The notes under the pieces were generated by a model, which was not told the origin of the DNA, made no database searches, and worked only from the letters and a program-made list of their open reading frames with translations. A program made the position numbers and the translations under genes. Of a DNA stretch of 64,000 nucleotides, positions 35,347-43,318 are shown piece after piece. Origin of the DNA: Zoogloeaceae bacterium (GTDB lineage Bacteria; Pseudomonadota; Gammaproteobacteria; Burkholderiales; Rhodocyclaceae); assembly GCA_024235675.1 (NCBI GenBank), contig JACKLZ010000001.1, positions 248,001 through 312,000 of the forward strand, written 5' to 3'. Every line of letters starts with the position of its first letter. The stretch's first letter is position 1.

Positions 35347-36525
35347 ATGCTGATCGAAGTTAAAGTCCCCCAGTTGTCGGAGTCCGTGTCCGAAGCGACG
35401 CTCGTCACCTGGCACAAGAAAGAAGGCCAGGCCGTTTCCCGCGACGAGAACCTGATCGACATCGAGACCGACAAGGTCGTGCTCGAAACCCCGGCACCGG
35501 CGGACGGCGTGCTGGTCAAGATCATCCTCGGCGACGGTTCGACCGTGGCCAGCGGTGACCTGATCGCCCAGATCGACACCGAAGCCAAAGCCGCTGCCGG
35601 TGCAAGCAAGGCCGCTGAGCCGGCACCGGAAGTCACCCCGCCGCCGGCCGCCAGCAAGGCCGCAGGGGGTTCGGCCAGCCCGGCCGCACGCAAGATCCTC
35701 GACGAAAAAGGCGTCGCCGCCGATGACGTCGCCGGTTCCGGCCGGGGTGGTCGTGTCACCAAGGGCGATGCAGTCGCTGCAGGCAAGGCCGCACCGGCTG
35801 CGCCGGCGGTGGTCGTGTCCGGTGACCGTCCGGAAGAGCGGGTGCCGATGACGCGTCTGCGCGCCCGCATCGCTGAGCGCCTGCTGCAGTCGAAGAACGA
35901 AAACGCCATTCTCACCACCTTCAACGAAGTGAACATGGGCCCGGTGATGGCCCTGCGCGCTCAGTACAAGGACAAGTTCGAGAAAGAGCACGGCGTGCGT
36001 CTGGGCTTCATGGGCTTCTTCGTCAAAGCCGCTGTGGCCGCGCTCAAGAAGTTCCCGGTGCTCAACGCCTCGGTCGATGGCAATGACATCGTCTATCACG
36101 GCTACTTCGACATCGGTATCGCCGTCGGCAGCCCGCGTGGTCTGGTGGTGCCCATCCTGCGTGACGTGGATCAGATGTCGATCGCCGACATCGAGAAGAA
36201 GGTTGCCGAATATGGTCAGAAGGCCAAAGAAGGCAAGATCACGATGGAAGAGCTCACCGGCGGTACCTTCTCGATCTCTAACGGTGGTGTGTTCGGTTCG
36301 ATGCTGTCGACCCCGATCATCAACCCGCCGCAGTCGGCCATTCTCGGCATCCACGCCACCAAGGATCGTCCGGTGGTCGAAAATGGTCAGATCGTCATCC
36401 GTCCGATCAACTATCTGGCAATGTCCTACGATCACCGCATCATCGACGGCCGTGAAGCCGTGCTGGGTCTGGTGACCATGAAGGAAGCGCTCGAAGATCC
36501 GGCGCGCCTGCTGCTGGACGTCTGA
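35347..36525 (+). CDS. sucB: Dihydrolipoyl succinyltransferase (E2 of 2-oxoglutarate dehydrogenase)
   Basis: E2 core of the 2-oxoglutarate dehydrogenase complex, 392 residues. A lipoyl domain has K43 in DIETDKVVLE as the attachment site, an Ala/Pro linker leads to an E3-binding domain at about 112-150 (SPAARKILDEKGVAADDVAG), and the catalytic domain ends with H363 and D367 in SYDHRIIDGREAV. GAGGGAG precedes the ATG. A small hairpin separates it from lpdA. Confidence 0.97.
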   Translation: MLIEVKVPQLSESVSEATLVTWHKKEGQAVSRDENLIDIETDKVVLETPAPADGVLVKIILGDGSTVASGDLIAQIDTEAKAAAGASKAAEPAPEVTPPPAASKAAGGSASPAARKILDEKGVAADDVAGSGRGGRVTKGDAVAAGKAAPAAPAVVVSGDRPEERVPMTRLRARIAERLLQSKNENAILTTFNEVNMGPVMALRAQYKDKFEKEHGVRLGFMGFFVKAAVAALKKFPVLNASVDGNDIVYHGYFDIGIAVGSPRGLVVPILRDVDQMSIADIEKKVAEYGQKAKEGKITMEELTGGTFSISNGGVFGSMLSTPIINPPQSAILGIHATKDRPVVENGQIVIRPINYLAMSYDHRIIDGREAVLGLVTMKEALEDPARLLLDV

Positions 36526-36537
36526 TAAGGAACACAG

Positions 36538-36555
36538 CGGGCGCCTCGGCGCCCG
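36538..36555 (+). other. Short GC hairpin between sucB and lpdA
   Basis: CGGGCGCC and GGCGCCCG form an 8-base stem with a tiny loop. There is no T run, so it is more likely an mRNA-stability or attenuation hairpin than a full terminator. Confidence 0.55.
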
Positions 36556-36579
36556 TTGTCGACATCGAGGGAGAGAACA

Positions 36580-38010
36580 ATGTCGAAGAAGCAATTTGAT
36601 GTGCTGGTGATCGGTGGTGGCCCGGGTGGCTATGTAGCCGCCATCCGCGCTGCACAACTGGGTTTCAGTGCCGCGTGCGCGGAATCCAACCCCTACGCTG
36701 ACCCGAAAGGCGAGCCGCGTCTTGGCGGTACCTGCCTGAACGTCGGCTGCATTCCGTCGAAGGCGCTGCTGCATACCTCGCACATGTTCGAGGAAGCGTC
36801 TCACGACTTCGCCGATCAGGGCATCAAGGTCGGCACACCGAGCATTGACGTGCCGACCATGGTCGCGCGCAAGGCCAAGATCGTCGATCAGCTCACCGGC
36901 GGTATCAAGGGCCTGTTCAAGAAGAACAAGGTCACCATGCTGTCGGGGCATGGCAGCTTTGTCGGCCAGACCGCTGATGGCTGGGACGTCAAGGTGGGCG
37001 ACGAGGTCGTCGGAGCCAAGCAGGTCATCGTGGCCACCGGTTCGACAGCTCGCCATTTGCCGGGCATCGAGGTCGACAACGCCCTGATCTGCGACAACAT
37101 CGGTGCACTGGATCTGGACGCGGTGCCCAAGCGCCTCGGCCTGATCGGCTCCGGCGTCATCGGCCTCGAAATGGGCTCGGTGTGGCGTCGTCTGGGCTCG
37201 GAAGTCACCATTCTCGAAGCCATGGACAGTTTCCTCGGCGCGGCTGACCAGGACGTGGCCAAAGAGGCGCAGAAGGTGTTTGCCAAGCAAGGCCTGGCGG
37301 TCAAGCTGGGCGTCAAGGTTGGCAAGGTCACCCCGGCCAAGAACAAGAAGTCGGTCACGGTTGAGTTTGAAGACAAGGACGGCGCGCAAAAGGCCGTGTT
37401 CGACAAGCTCATCGTGTCGGTGGGCCGTGTGCCGAACACCGAAGGGCTGAACGCCGAAGCCGTTGGCCTCAAGCTGACCGACCGCGGCATGGTGGATGTC
37501 AATGACCATTGCCAGACCAATCTGCCGGGCGTTTGGGCGGTCGGCGACGTGGTGCGTGGCCCGATGCTGGCCCACAAGGCCATGGAAGAGGCCGTCATGG
37601 TGTGCGAGCTGATGGCAGGCCAGGCCGGCCATTGCGATTTCAACACCATTCCGTGGGTGATCTACACCTCGCCGGAGATTGCCTGGGTCGGCAAGACCGA
37701 ACAGCAGCTCAAGGCCGAAGGCGTGGCCTACCGTGCCGGCAAGATCCCGTTCATGGCCAACGGCCGTGCGCTGGGCATGGGCGCACCGACCGGCTTCGTC
37801 AAGATGCTGGCCTGCGCTGAAACCGATCGCATCCTCGGCGTGCACATCATTGGCGCCAATGCCTCGGAGCTCATTTCCGAAGCCGTCGTTGCCATGGAGT
37901 TCCATGGCGCGGCCGAAGATCTCGCGCGCATCTGCCACGCTCACCCGACCATGTCGGAAGCGGTGCACGAGGCCGCGCTGGCCGTCGATAAGCGCCCGCT
38001 GCACTTCTGA
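36580..38010 (+). CDS. lpdA: Dihydrolipoyl dehydrogenase (E3)
   Basis: FAD enzyme that reoxidises the lipoyl arm of the 2-oxoglutarate dehydrogenase complex, 476 residues. FAD-binding VIGGGPGGYVAAIRAAQLG is at the start, the redox disulfide is C52/C57 in GGTCLNVGCIPSKALL, the NAD-binding LGLIGSGVIGLEMGSVW follows, and the C-terminal base is in HAHPTMSEAVHEA. ATG at 36580 is preceded by CGAGGGAGAG; the eight extra codons from 36556 look non-coding. It is last of the sucAB-lpdA unit and followed by a large hairpin. Confidence 0.96.
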   Translation: MSKKQFDVLVIGGGPGGYVAAIRAAQLGFSAACAESNPYADPKGEPRLGGTCLNVGCIPSKALLHTSHMFEEASHDFADQGIKVGTPSIDVPTMVARKAKIVDQLTGGIKGLFKKNKVTMLSGHGSFVGQTADGWDVKVGDEVVGAKQVIVATGSTARHLPGIEVDNALICDNIGALDLDAVPKRLGLIGSGVIGLEMGSVWRRLGSEVTILEAMDSFLGAADQDVAKEAQKVFAKQGLAVKLGVKVGKVTPAKNKKSVTVEFEDKDGAQKAVFDKLIVSVGRVPNTEGLNAEAVGLKLTDRGMVDVNDHCQTNLPGVWAVGDVVRGPMLAHKAMEEAVMVCELMAGQAGHCDFNTIPWVIYTSPEIAWVGKTEQQLKAEGVAYRAGKIPFMANGRALGMGAPTGFVKMLACAETDRILGVHIIGANASELISEAVVAMEFHGAAEDLARICHAHPTMSEAVHEAALAVDKRPLHF

Positions 38011-38029
38011 GCGACGCTGCCGTAAGATC

Positions 38030-38072
38030 AAGGGTGGGTTCGGGGTAGCGAGGCTACCCGGAGCTCACCCTT
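38030..38072 (+). terminator. Two-part stem-loop after lpdA
   Basis: An outer stem (AAGGGTG with CACCCTT) encloses an inner stem (GGGTAGC-GAG-GCTACCC). A T-rich stretch (TGTGTTTTC) follows about ten bases later. Likely terminator of the sucAB-lpdA unit, though not a textbook one. Confidence 0.65.
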
Positions 38073-38108
38073 GTGCATTGTGTTTTCACTTGATACGTCG
38101 TCCTGACC

Positions 38109-39221
38109 ATGCCCCATCGCGAACTGGATGTCCCGGAATTCGGCATGATCGATGCCTATAATGCCGCGCTGATCGAGCGCGGCTATGAGGCCGATCCTGC
38201 GCAGCAATCGGCCGTCAAACGCTTGCAGACGCTGTATTCCGACCTGCTCGGCTATAAAGTCGCGCGGCGCAGCCTGTTCAAGAAATGGTTTTCCAAGCCG
38301 TCCGAACCGCGCAGCGTGTATTTCTGGGGCGGGGTGGGCCGTGGCAAGAGCTTTTTGATGGATTGTTTCTACGAGGCGGTGCCCTACACGCGCAAGCGCC
38401 GGGTGCATTTTCATGCCTTCATGCAGGAAGTGCAGAACGACCTCAAATCGCTCAACCATCTGCCCGATCCGCTGCAGATCATTGCCGACCGGGTGAGCGA
38501 GCAGACCCGTCTGCTGTGCTTTGACGAGTTTCACATTTCGGACATTGCCGACGCGATGATCCTCGGGCGCCTGCTCGAAGCCTTGCTGGCGCGGGGCGTG
38601 ATCTTCGTGATGACCTCCAACTACCCGCCGGATGGGCTTTATCCCAACGGCCTGCAACGCATCAACTTTCTGCCCACCATCGCGCTGATGAAGCAGCGTT
38701 TCGATGTGGTCGAGGTCGACTACGGTACCGACTACCGCTTGCGTACGCTGGAGCAACTGCAGATCTATCTGGTGCCCGATGACGATGAAGCGCGTGAGCG
38801 CATGGCCGACGACTTCTATCGCATTGCGGCGGTGGAAGGCGCGCAGGGGGCCATCGACGTGCTGGGCCGCAGCTTCGAAGCCGTACGTATCGCGCCAGGA
38901 GTGATCTGGTTCGAGTTCAACGCCTTGTGCAAGGGGCCGCGTTCTCAGAATGATTATCTTGAACTGGCGCGTGAGTATCACACTATCCTCGTGTCCGGCG
39001 TGCCCAGGATGGCCGCGGGGCAGAGCAATGAAGCCCGCCGTTTCACCTGGCTGATCGATGTGCTTTACGATCACCGGGTCAAGCTCATCATGAGTGCGGA
39101 GGCCGAAGCCCATGACCTCTATCGCGAGGGGCACAACGCCAACGAATTCGTGCGTACCGTCAGTCGCCTCATGGAAATGCGCACCCGGGACTATCTTGCG
39201 GAAGCCCACCGCTCCGAGTGA
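38109..39221 (+). CDS. zapE: Cell division ATPase ZapE (AFG1 family)
   Basis: AFG1/ZapE-type P-loop ATPase of 370 residues. Walker A is YFWGGVGRGKSFLMD (GGVGRGKS at 74-81), Walker B is LLCFDEFHISDIADAMIL, and MTSNYPPDGLYPNGLQR and FTWLIDVLYDHRVKLIMSAE are family signatures. In E. coli ZapE associates with the division ring under stress; mitochondrial AFG1 helps degrade respiratory subunits, which may explain its frequent position by TCA genes in betaproteobacteria. It lies 98 bases after lpdA beyond a hairpin, so it may have its own promoter. Confidence 0.94.
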   Translation: MPHRELDVPEFGMIDAYNAALIERGYEADPAQQSAVKRLQTLYSDLLGYKVARRSLFKKWFSKPSEPRSVYFWGGVGRGKSFLMDCFYEAVPYTRKRRVHFHAFMQEVQNDLKSLNHLPDPLQIIADRVSEQTRLLCFDEFHISDIADAMILGRLLEALLARGVIFVMTSNYPPDGLYPNGLQRINFLPTIALMKQRFDVVEVDYGTDYRLRTLEQLQIYLVPDDDEARERMADDFYRIAAVEGAQGAIDVLGRSFEAVRIAPGVIWFEFNALCKGPRSQNDYLELAREYHTILVSGVPRMAAGQSNEARRFTWLIDVLYDHRVKLIMSAEAEAHDLYREGHNANEFVRTVSRLMEMRTRDYLAEAHRSE

Positions 39222-40101
39222 GCGACGCCTCGCGCGTCGGCTCACGCAATGGTTTCTGCTGGGTATTGCGGCGCTGGGGATCGGTGGTGTTGCCCATGGC
39301 GCACTGCCGCTCACGATCATCACACTTCAGCACCGTAGTGCTGACGAGGTGCTCCCCGCCTTGCGCCCCATGCTTGCGCCCGACGGGCAGCTCAGCGGCA
39401 TCAATGACAAACTGCTGATCCGCACCACGCCTGACAACCTGCGCGTATTGCGCGACGCACTTGGCGCCATCGATACGCCGCCGGCCCGGCTGCGCATCGA
39501 GGTGCGTAGTGACCGTGGCGGTAGCGAGCGCCGGTTTGATGCCGGTGTCGGCGGCGAGGTTCGTAGCGGAGACTTGAGCGTTCGTTTCCCCGGTCAGGTG
39601 TCCGGACGTGGGGCCGGCATTGAGATCGGCGGTGTGCAGGTCGGGGTGAATGAATCGACCCGCAGCGTGCATCGCGCCAGCACCCAGTTTGTCGAAACCC
39701 GCGACGGTGGCCTTGCGACGCTGTTTGTCGGCAGCTCGGTCCCGTTGGCGTTTCGTCAGGTCTACGTTCAGCCCAATGGTGTGCGCGTGGTTCGTGGCAC
39801 CACCTACCGCGATGTGGGGCAGGGCGTCTCGGTGCGACCGACCGTTGTTGGGCAGCGGGTGCGTCTGGTGTTGAGTCCCGAAGCCAGCAATCTGACGAGC
39901 GACGGGCGCATCGAGGTGATGCGGCTGGAGACCGAGGTCGAAGGCCGGCTCGGTGAGTGGATCGCCGTCGGTGGTGCTGTCACGACCGGCGCCGAGTCCG
40001 AATCGCGCGGTGTTGCCATTGGCAGCACCTCAAGCGCCGATACCCAAAGTGACGCCGCATTCTGGGTGCGGGTGACTTCTGCAGGAGCGCCGCGTGACTG
40101 A
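39196..40101 (+). CDS. Small secretin N-domain (NolW/GspD-N-like) exported protein
   Basis: About 301 residues if translation starts at TTG 39196, overlapping the zapE end. A positively charged start and helix (RRLARRLTQWFLLGIAALGIGGVAHG) look like a signal peptide, then LPLTIITLQHRSADEVLPALRPML and LLIRTTPDNLRVLRDALGAID match the secretin N1/NolW-type fold. The rest is beta-rich (VFPGQV-like, YVQPNGVRVVRGTTYRDVGQGV, SNLTSDGRIEVMRLETEVEG) and could be a shortened secretin-like domain, but it is far too short to be a full pore. No other secretion genes are adjacent. The start is uncertain because the frame is open back to 39094. The stop overlaps the helicase GTG. Confidence 0.72.
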   Translation: MRKPTAPSERRLARRLTQWFLLGIAALGIGGVAHGALPLTIITLQHRSADEVLPALRPMLAPDGQLSGINDKLLIRTTPDNLRVLRDALGAIDTPPARLRIEVRSDRGGSERRFDAGVGGEVRSGDLSVRFPGQVSGRGAGIEIGGVQVGVNESTRSVHRASTQFVETRDGGLATLFVGSSVPLAFRQVYVQPNGVRVVRGTTYRDVGQGVSVRPTVVGQRVRLVLSPEASNLTSDGRIEVMRLETEVEGRLGEWIAVGGAVTTGAESESRGVAIGSTSSADTQSDAAFWVRVTSAGAPRD

Positions 40102-42124
40102 GGTCGATATCGTTCAACGTGACGTCGAAGCCGCGTTTTCGCCCGACGGCGCCCTGGCGCAAGTCGTGCCTGGCTTTGCCGCGCGTACCCAGCAAATCGA
40201 AATGGCCGTCAAGATCGCGCAGACCATCCGCGAGCAAGGCGTGCTGGTGGCCGAAGCGGGCACCGGCACGGGCAAGACCTTTGCCTATCTCGTGCCCGCG
40301 CTGATGTCCGGCGGCAAGGTGCTCATCTCGACCGGCACCAAGACGCTGCAAGACCAGCTCTTCCGGCGCGATCTGCCCACGGTGCGCAAGGCGCTCAAGC
40401 TGCCGCTGCGCATCGCGCTGCTCAAGGGCCGCGCCAACTACGTCTGCCACTACCATCTGGCGCGCCATGCCAACGATGGGCGATTTGCGACGCCGCAGGA
40501 CGCGGCCAACCTGCGCAAGATCACCCGCTTCGCCGAGATGACCCGCACCGGCGACAAGTCCGAATGCCAAGACGTGCCCGAAGACAGCGCCGCCTGGATT
40601 TCCGCCACCTCCACGCGCGACAACTGCCTCGGTCAGGACTGCCCCAACGTCAAGGAGTGCTTCGTGCTGCAGGCCCGGCGCGAAGCCATGGATGCCGACG
40701 TGGTGGTGGTCAATCACCACTTGTTTTTTGCCGACGTGATGCTGCGTGACGAGGGTATGGGTGAGCTGCTGCCGGCCTGCAACACGCTGGTGTTCGACGA
40801 GGCTCATCAATTGCCGGAGACCGCCAGCCTGTTCTTTGGCGAGTCGGTCAGCACGGCCCAGGTAATCGACCTGGCGCGCGACATGCGCGCCGAGGGGCTG
40901 GCCGGCGCGTCCGACTGCCGGGTGCTGATCGAAGGCACCCGCACGCTCGAAAAGGCCGCGCGCGACTGGCGCCTGTCGGTGAGCGACGAGAACGCCCGCA
41001 TCAGCCTGGACCAACTCGGCCAGCACGCCGGCTTCATGCCCGCCATCGAGATGCTGGCCAAAACGCTGACCGAAGTCGGCGCCATCCTGAAGACCCAGGC
41101 CGAGCGCTCCGAAGGCCTGGCCAATTGTCTGCGCCGGCTCGAAGAGATGACCGAGCGGCTCGACCACTGGCTGCATCCGCCCGAGCCCAAGGTGGTGCGC
41201 TGGGTCGAGGTCTTCACTCAATCACTCGCGGTCAACAGCACGCCACTGGAAATTGGCAGTGTGTTTGCGCGCCAGATGCAGCGCTACCCGAGTGCCTGGA
41301 TTTTTACCTCGGCCACGCTCGCCGTCGGCACCGATTTTTCGCATTACAACCGTGATCTCGGTCTCAACTGGCTGGAGCCACCGGCGCACACCGCGGTGTG
41401 GGGCAGCCCCTTCAACTACCCCGAGCAGGCCATGCTCTACGCGCCGGCCGGCATGCCCAACCCCAACGCGCCGGACTACCCGGACGTGGTCGCCGATATT
41501 GCCTTCCCCTTGATCCGCGCCGCGCATGGGCGCACCTTTGTGCTGTGCACGTCCTTGCGCGCCATGCGCCGCATCCACGAGCGCCTTGGCGACAAGCTCG
41601 ACCGTGCCGGTCTCAAACTGCCCTTGCTGCTGCAAGGCGAGGGCTCGCGCAGCCAGCTGCTGGCGCGTTTCCGCGATCTGGGCAACGCTGTGCTGGTGGC
41701 CAGCCAGAGCTTCTGGGAGGGCGTCGATGTGCCCGGCGATGCCTTGTCGGTGGTGGTGATCGACAAGCTCCCCTTTGCGCCGCCCGACGACCCGGTGCTC
41801 GCGGCGCGCATCGAACATCTGCGTGAGGCCGGGGTCAACCCCTTCATGACCTACCAGCTGCCGCGCGCCGTCATCAACGTCAAGCAGGGCGCCGGCCGGC
41901 TGATCCGCACCGAGCAGGACCGCGGCGTGCTTGCCGTGTGCGACCCGCGCATGATCGACAAGCCCTACGGCAAACGCGTCTGGCGCAGCCTGCCGCCGAT
42001 GCGCCGTACCCGGGTGCCTGAAGAGGTCGAAGCCTTTCTCGCCACATTGCCGCCACCGCGTGGCGTCACGGCCGAGGTGCTGCCGAGCGAGGATTCGGCC
42101 GACGACGTTACACTGACCGACTGA
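40094..42124 (+). CDS. DinG/YoaA-type ATP-dependent DNA helicase with Fe-S cluster
   Basis: XPD-like superfamily 2 helicase of 676 residues, closest in look to YoaA. Walker A is AEAGTGTGKTFAY (54-62), the DEAH box is in VFDEAHQLPE, and the C-terminal helicase motif is RAVINVKQGAGRLIRTEQDRG. Four Cys (C118, C178, C183, C189) are spaced as the [4Fe-4S] ligands of this family. In E. coli YoaA works with HolC on stalled forks. It starts at a GTG overlapping the previous stop by 8 bases. The M20 hydrolase follows after 20 bases. Confidence 0.93.
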   Translation: MTEVDIVQRDVEAAFSPDGALAQVVPGFAARTQQIEMAVKIAQTIREQGVLVAEAGTGTGKTFAYLVPALMSGGKVLISTGTKTLQDQLFRRDLPTVRKALKLPLRIALLKGRANYVCHYHLARHANDGRFATPQDAANLRKITRFAEMTRTGDKSECQDVPEDSAAWISATSTRDNCLGQDCPNVKECFVLQARREAMDADVVVVNHHLFFADVMLRDEGMGELLPACNTLVFDEAHQLPETASLFFGESVSTAQVIDLARDMRAEGLAGASDCRVLIEGTRTLEKAARDWRLSVSDENARISLDQLGQHAGFMPAIEMLAKTLTEVGAILKTQAERSEGLANCLRRLEEMTERLDHWLHPPEPKVVRWVEVFTQSLAVNSTPLEIGSVFARQMQRYPSAWIFTSATLAVGTDFSHYNRDLGLNWLEPPAHTAVWGSPFNYPEQAMLYAPAGMPNPNAPDYPDVVADIAFPLIRAAHGRTFVLCTSLRAMRRIHERLGDKLDRAGLKLPLLLQGEGSRSQLLARFRDLGNAVLVASQSFWEGVDVPGDALSVVVIDKLPFAPPDDPVLAARIEHLREAGVNPFMTYQLPRAVINVKQGAGRLIRTEQDRGVLAVCDPRMIDKPYGKRVWRSLPPMRRTRVPEEVEAFLATLPPPRGVTAEVLPSEDSADDVTLTD

Positions 42125-42144
42125 ATCACCCCACAGGAGGGCGC

Positions 42145-43311
42145 ATGAAGATCCTCGACGCCGTCAAACAACAACACGCCGCGCTCACCAACCTGCGCCG
42201 CGATATCCATGCTCACCCGGAACTGGCTTTTGATGAGCATCGCACCGCCGCGCTGGTGGCCGATCGCCTCGAAGCGGCCGGCATCGAAACGCATCGCGGT
42301 ATCGGCCGCACGGGGGTGGTCGGCGTGATCCGCGCTGGCAGCTCAAAGCGCGCCATTGGCCTGCGCGCCGACATGGACGCCCTGCCGATGCAGGAGCGCA
42401 ACACCTTTCCCCATCACTCGAAACACCCCGGTCGCATGCATGCGTGCGGGCACGACGGACACACTGCCATGTTGCTGGGCGCGGCAGAACACCTCGCCAG
42501 GCATCCCGATTTCGACGGTACGGTGGTGTTCATCTTCCAGCCGGCTGAAGAGGGCGACGGCGGTGGCCGCGAGATGGTCGAAGACGGCTTGTTCGAGCGC
42601 TTCCCCGTGGATGCGGTGTTCGGCCTGCACAATTGGCCCGGTCTGCCCGCCGGCAGCTTTGCCGTGCATGCCGGCCCTGTGATGGCTTCGGCGGATCGCT
42701 TCGACATCGAGGTGCTCGGCCACGGCGCGCATGCCGCCATGCCGCATCTGGGGGTGGACCCGGTGGTGGCCGGCTCCGCGTTGGTGCAGGCGTTGCAGAC
42801 CATTGTTACCCGTACGCTTGATCCACTTGATCCGGCCGTGCTGTCGGTCACGCAGTTCCATGCCGGCGAAGCCTACAACGTGATCCCCGATCGGGCGCGC
42901 ATCACCGGCACCGTGAGGGCGTTTTCGACCGAGGTGCAGTCGCAGATCGAAGCGGCGATGCAGCGCATCTGTCAGGGCGTTGGCGCCGCCTACAACGTGA
43001 ACGTGCGTTTCAACTACATCCGCGGTTATCCCGCCACCATCAACACACCTGATGAAGCTGCGCTGTGCGTCGAGGTGGCCAGAGCGCTGGTTGGGGAAGG
43101 CTCGGTGCGTACCGACCTCAAACCCAGCATGGGCGCCGAAGACTTCGCCTATTTTCTGCACGAAAAGCCGGGCTGCTACGTCTGGCTGGGCAATGGCCCC
43201 GGCGAGGGCGGCTGCACCTTGCACAACCCCAATTACGATTTCAATGATGCCGTGATCCCGACCGGGGTGAGTTACTGGGTGGGACTGGTCGACCGGCTGC
43301 TCGCCGCGTGA
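42145..43311 (+). CDS. M20-family amidohydrolase (hippurate/IAA-conjugate hydrolase type)
   Basis: Zinc-dependent amidohydrolase of 388 residues, cytoplasmic. Metal-site motifs are HACGHDGHTAM (C101, H103, H106), PAEEGDGGGREM and GAEDFAYFL; LRADMDALPMQE is typical of the M20D subfamily acting on N-acyl amino acids. AGGAGG precedes the ATG. The substrate cannot be told from sequence; hippurate, indole-acetyl amino acids and acyl-diaminopimelate-like compounds are all possible. The permease gene starts 7 bases later but need not be functionally linked. Confidence 0.93.
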   Translation: MKILDAVKQQHAALTNLRRDIHAHPELAFDEHRTAALVADRLEAAGIETHRGIGRTGVVGVIRAGSSKRAIGLRADMDALPMQERNTFPHHSKHPGRMHACGHDGHTAMLLGAAEHLARHPDFDGTVVFIFQPAEEGDGGGREMVEDGLFERFPVDAVFGLHNWPGLPAGSFAVHAGPVMASADRFDIEVLGHGAHAAMPHLGVDPVVAGSALVQALQTIVTRTLDPLDPAVLSVTQFHAGEAYNVIPDRARITGTVRAFSTEVQSQIEAAMQRICQGVGAAYNVNVRFNYIRGYPATINTPDEAALCVEVARALVGEGSVRTDLKPSMGAEDFAYFLHEKPGCYVWLGNGPGEGGCTLHNPNYDFNDAVIPTGVSYWVGLVDRLLAA

Positions 43312-43318
43312 TGCCCGC

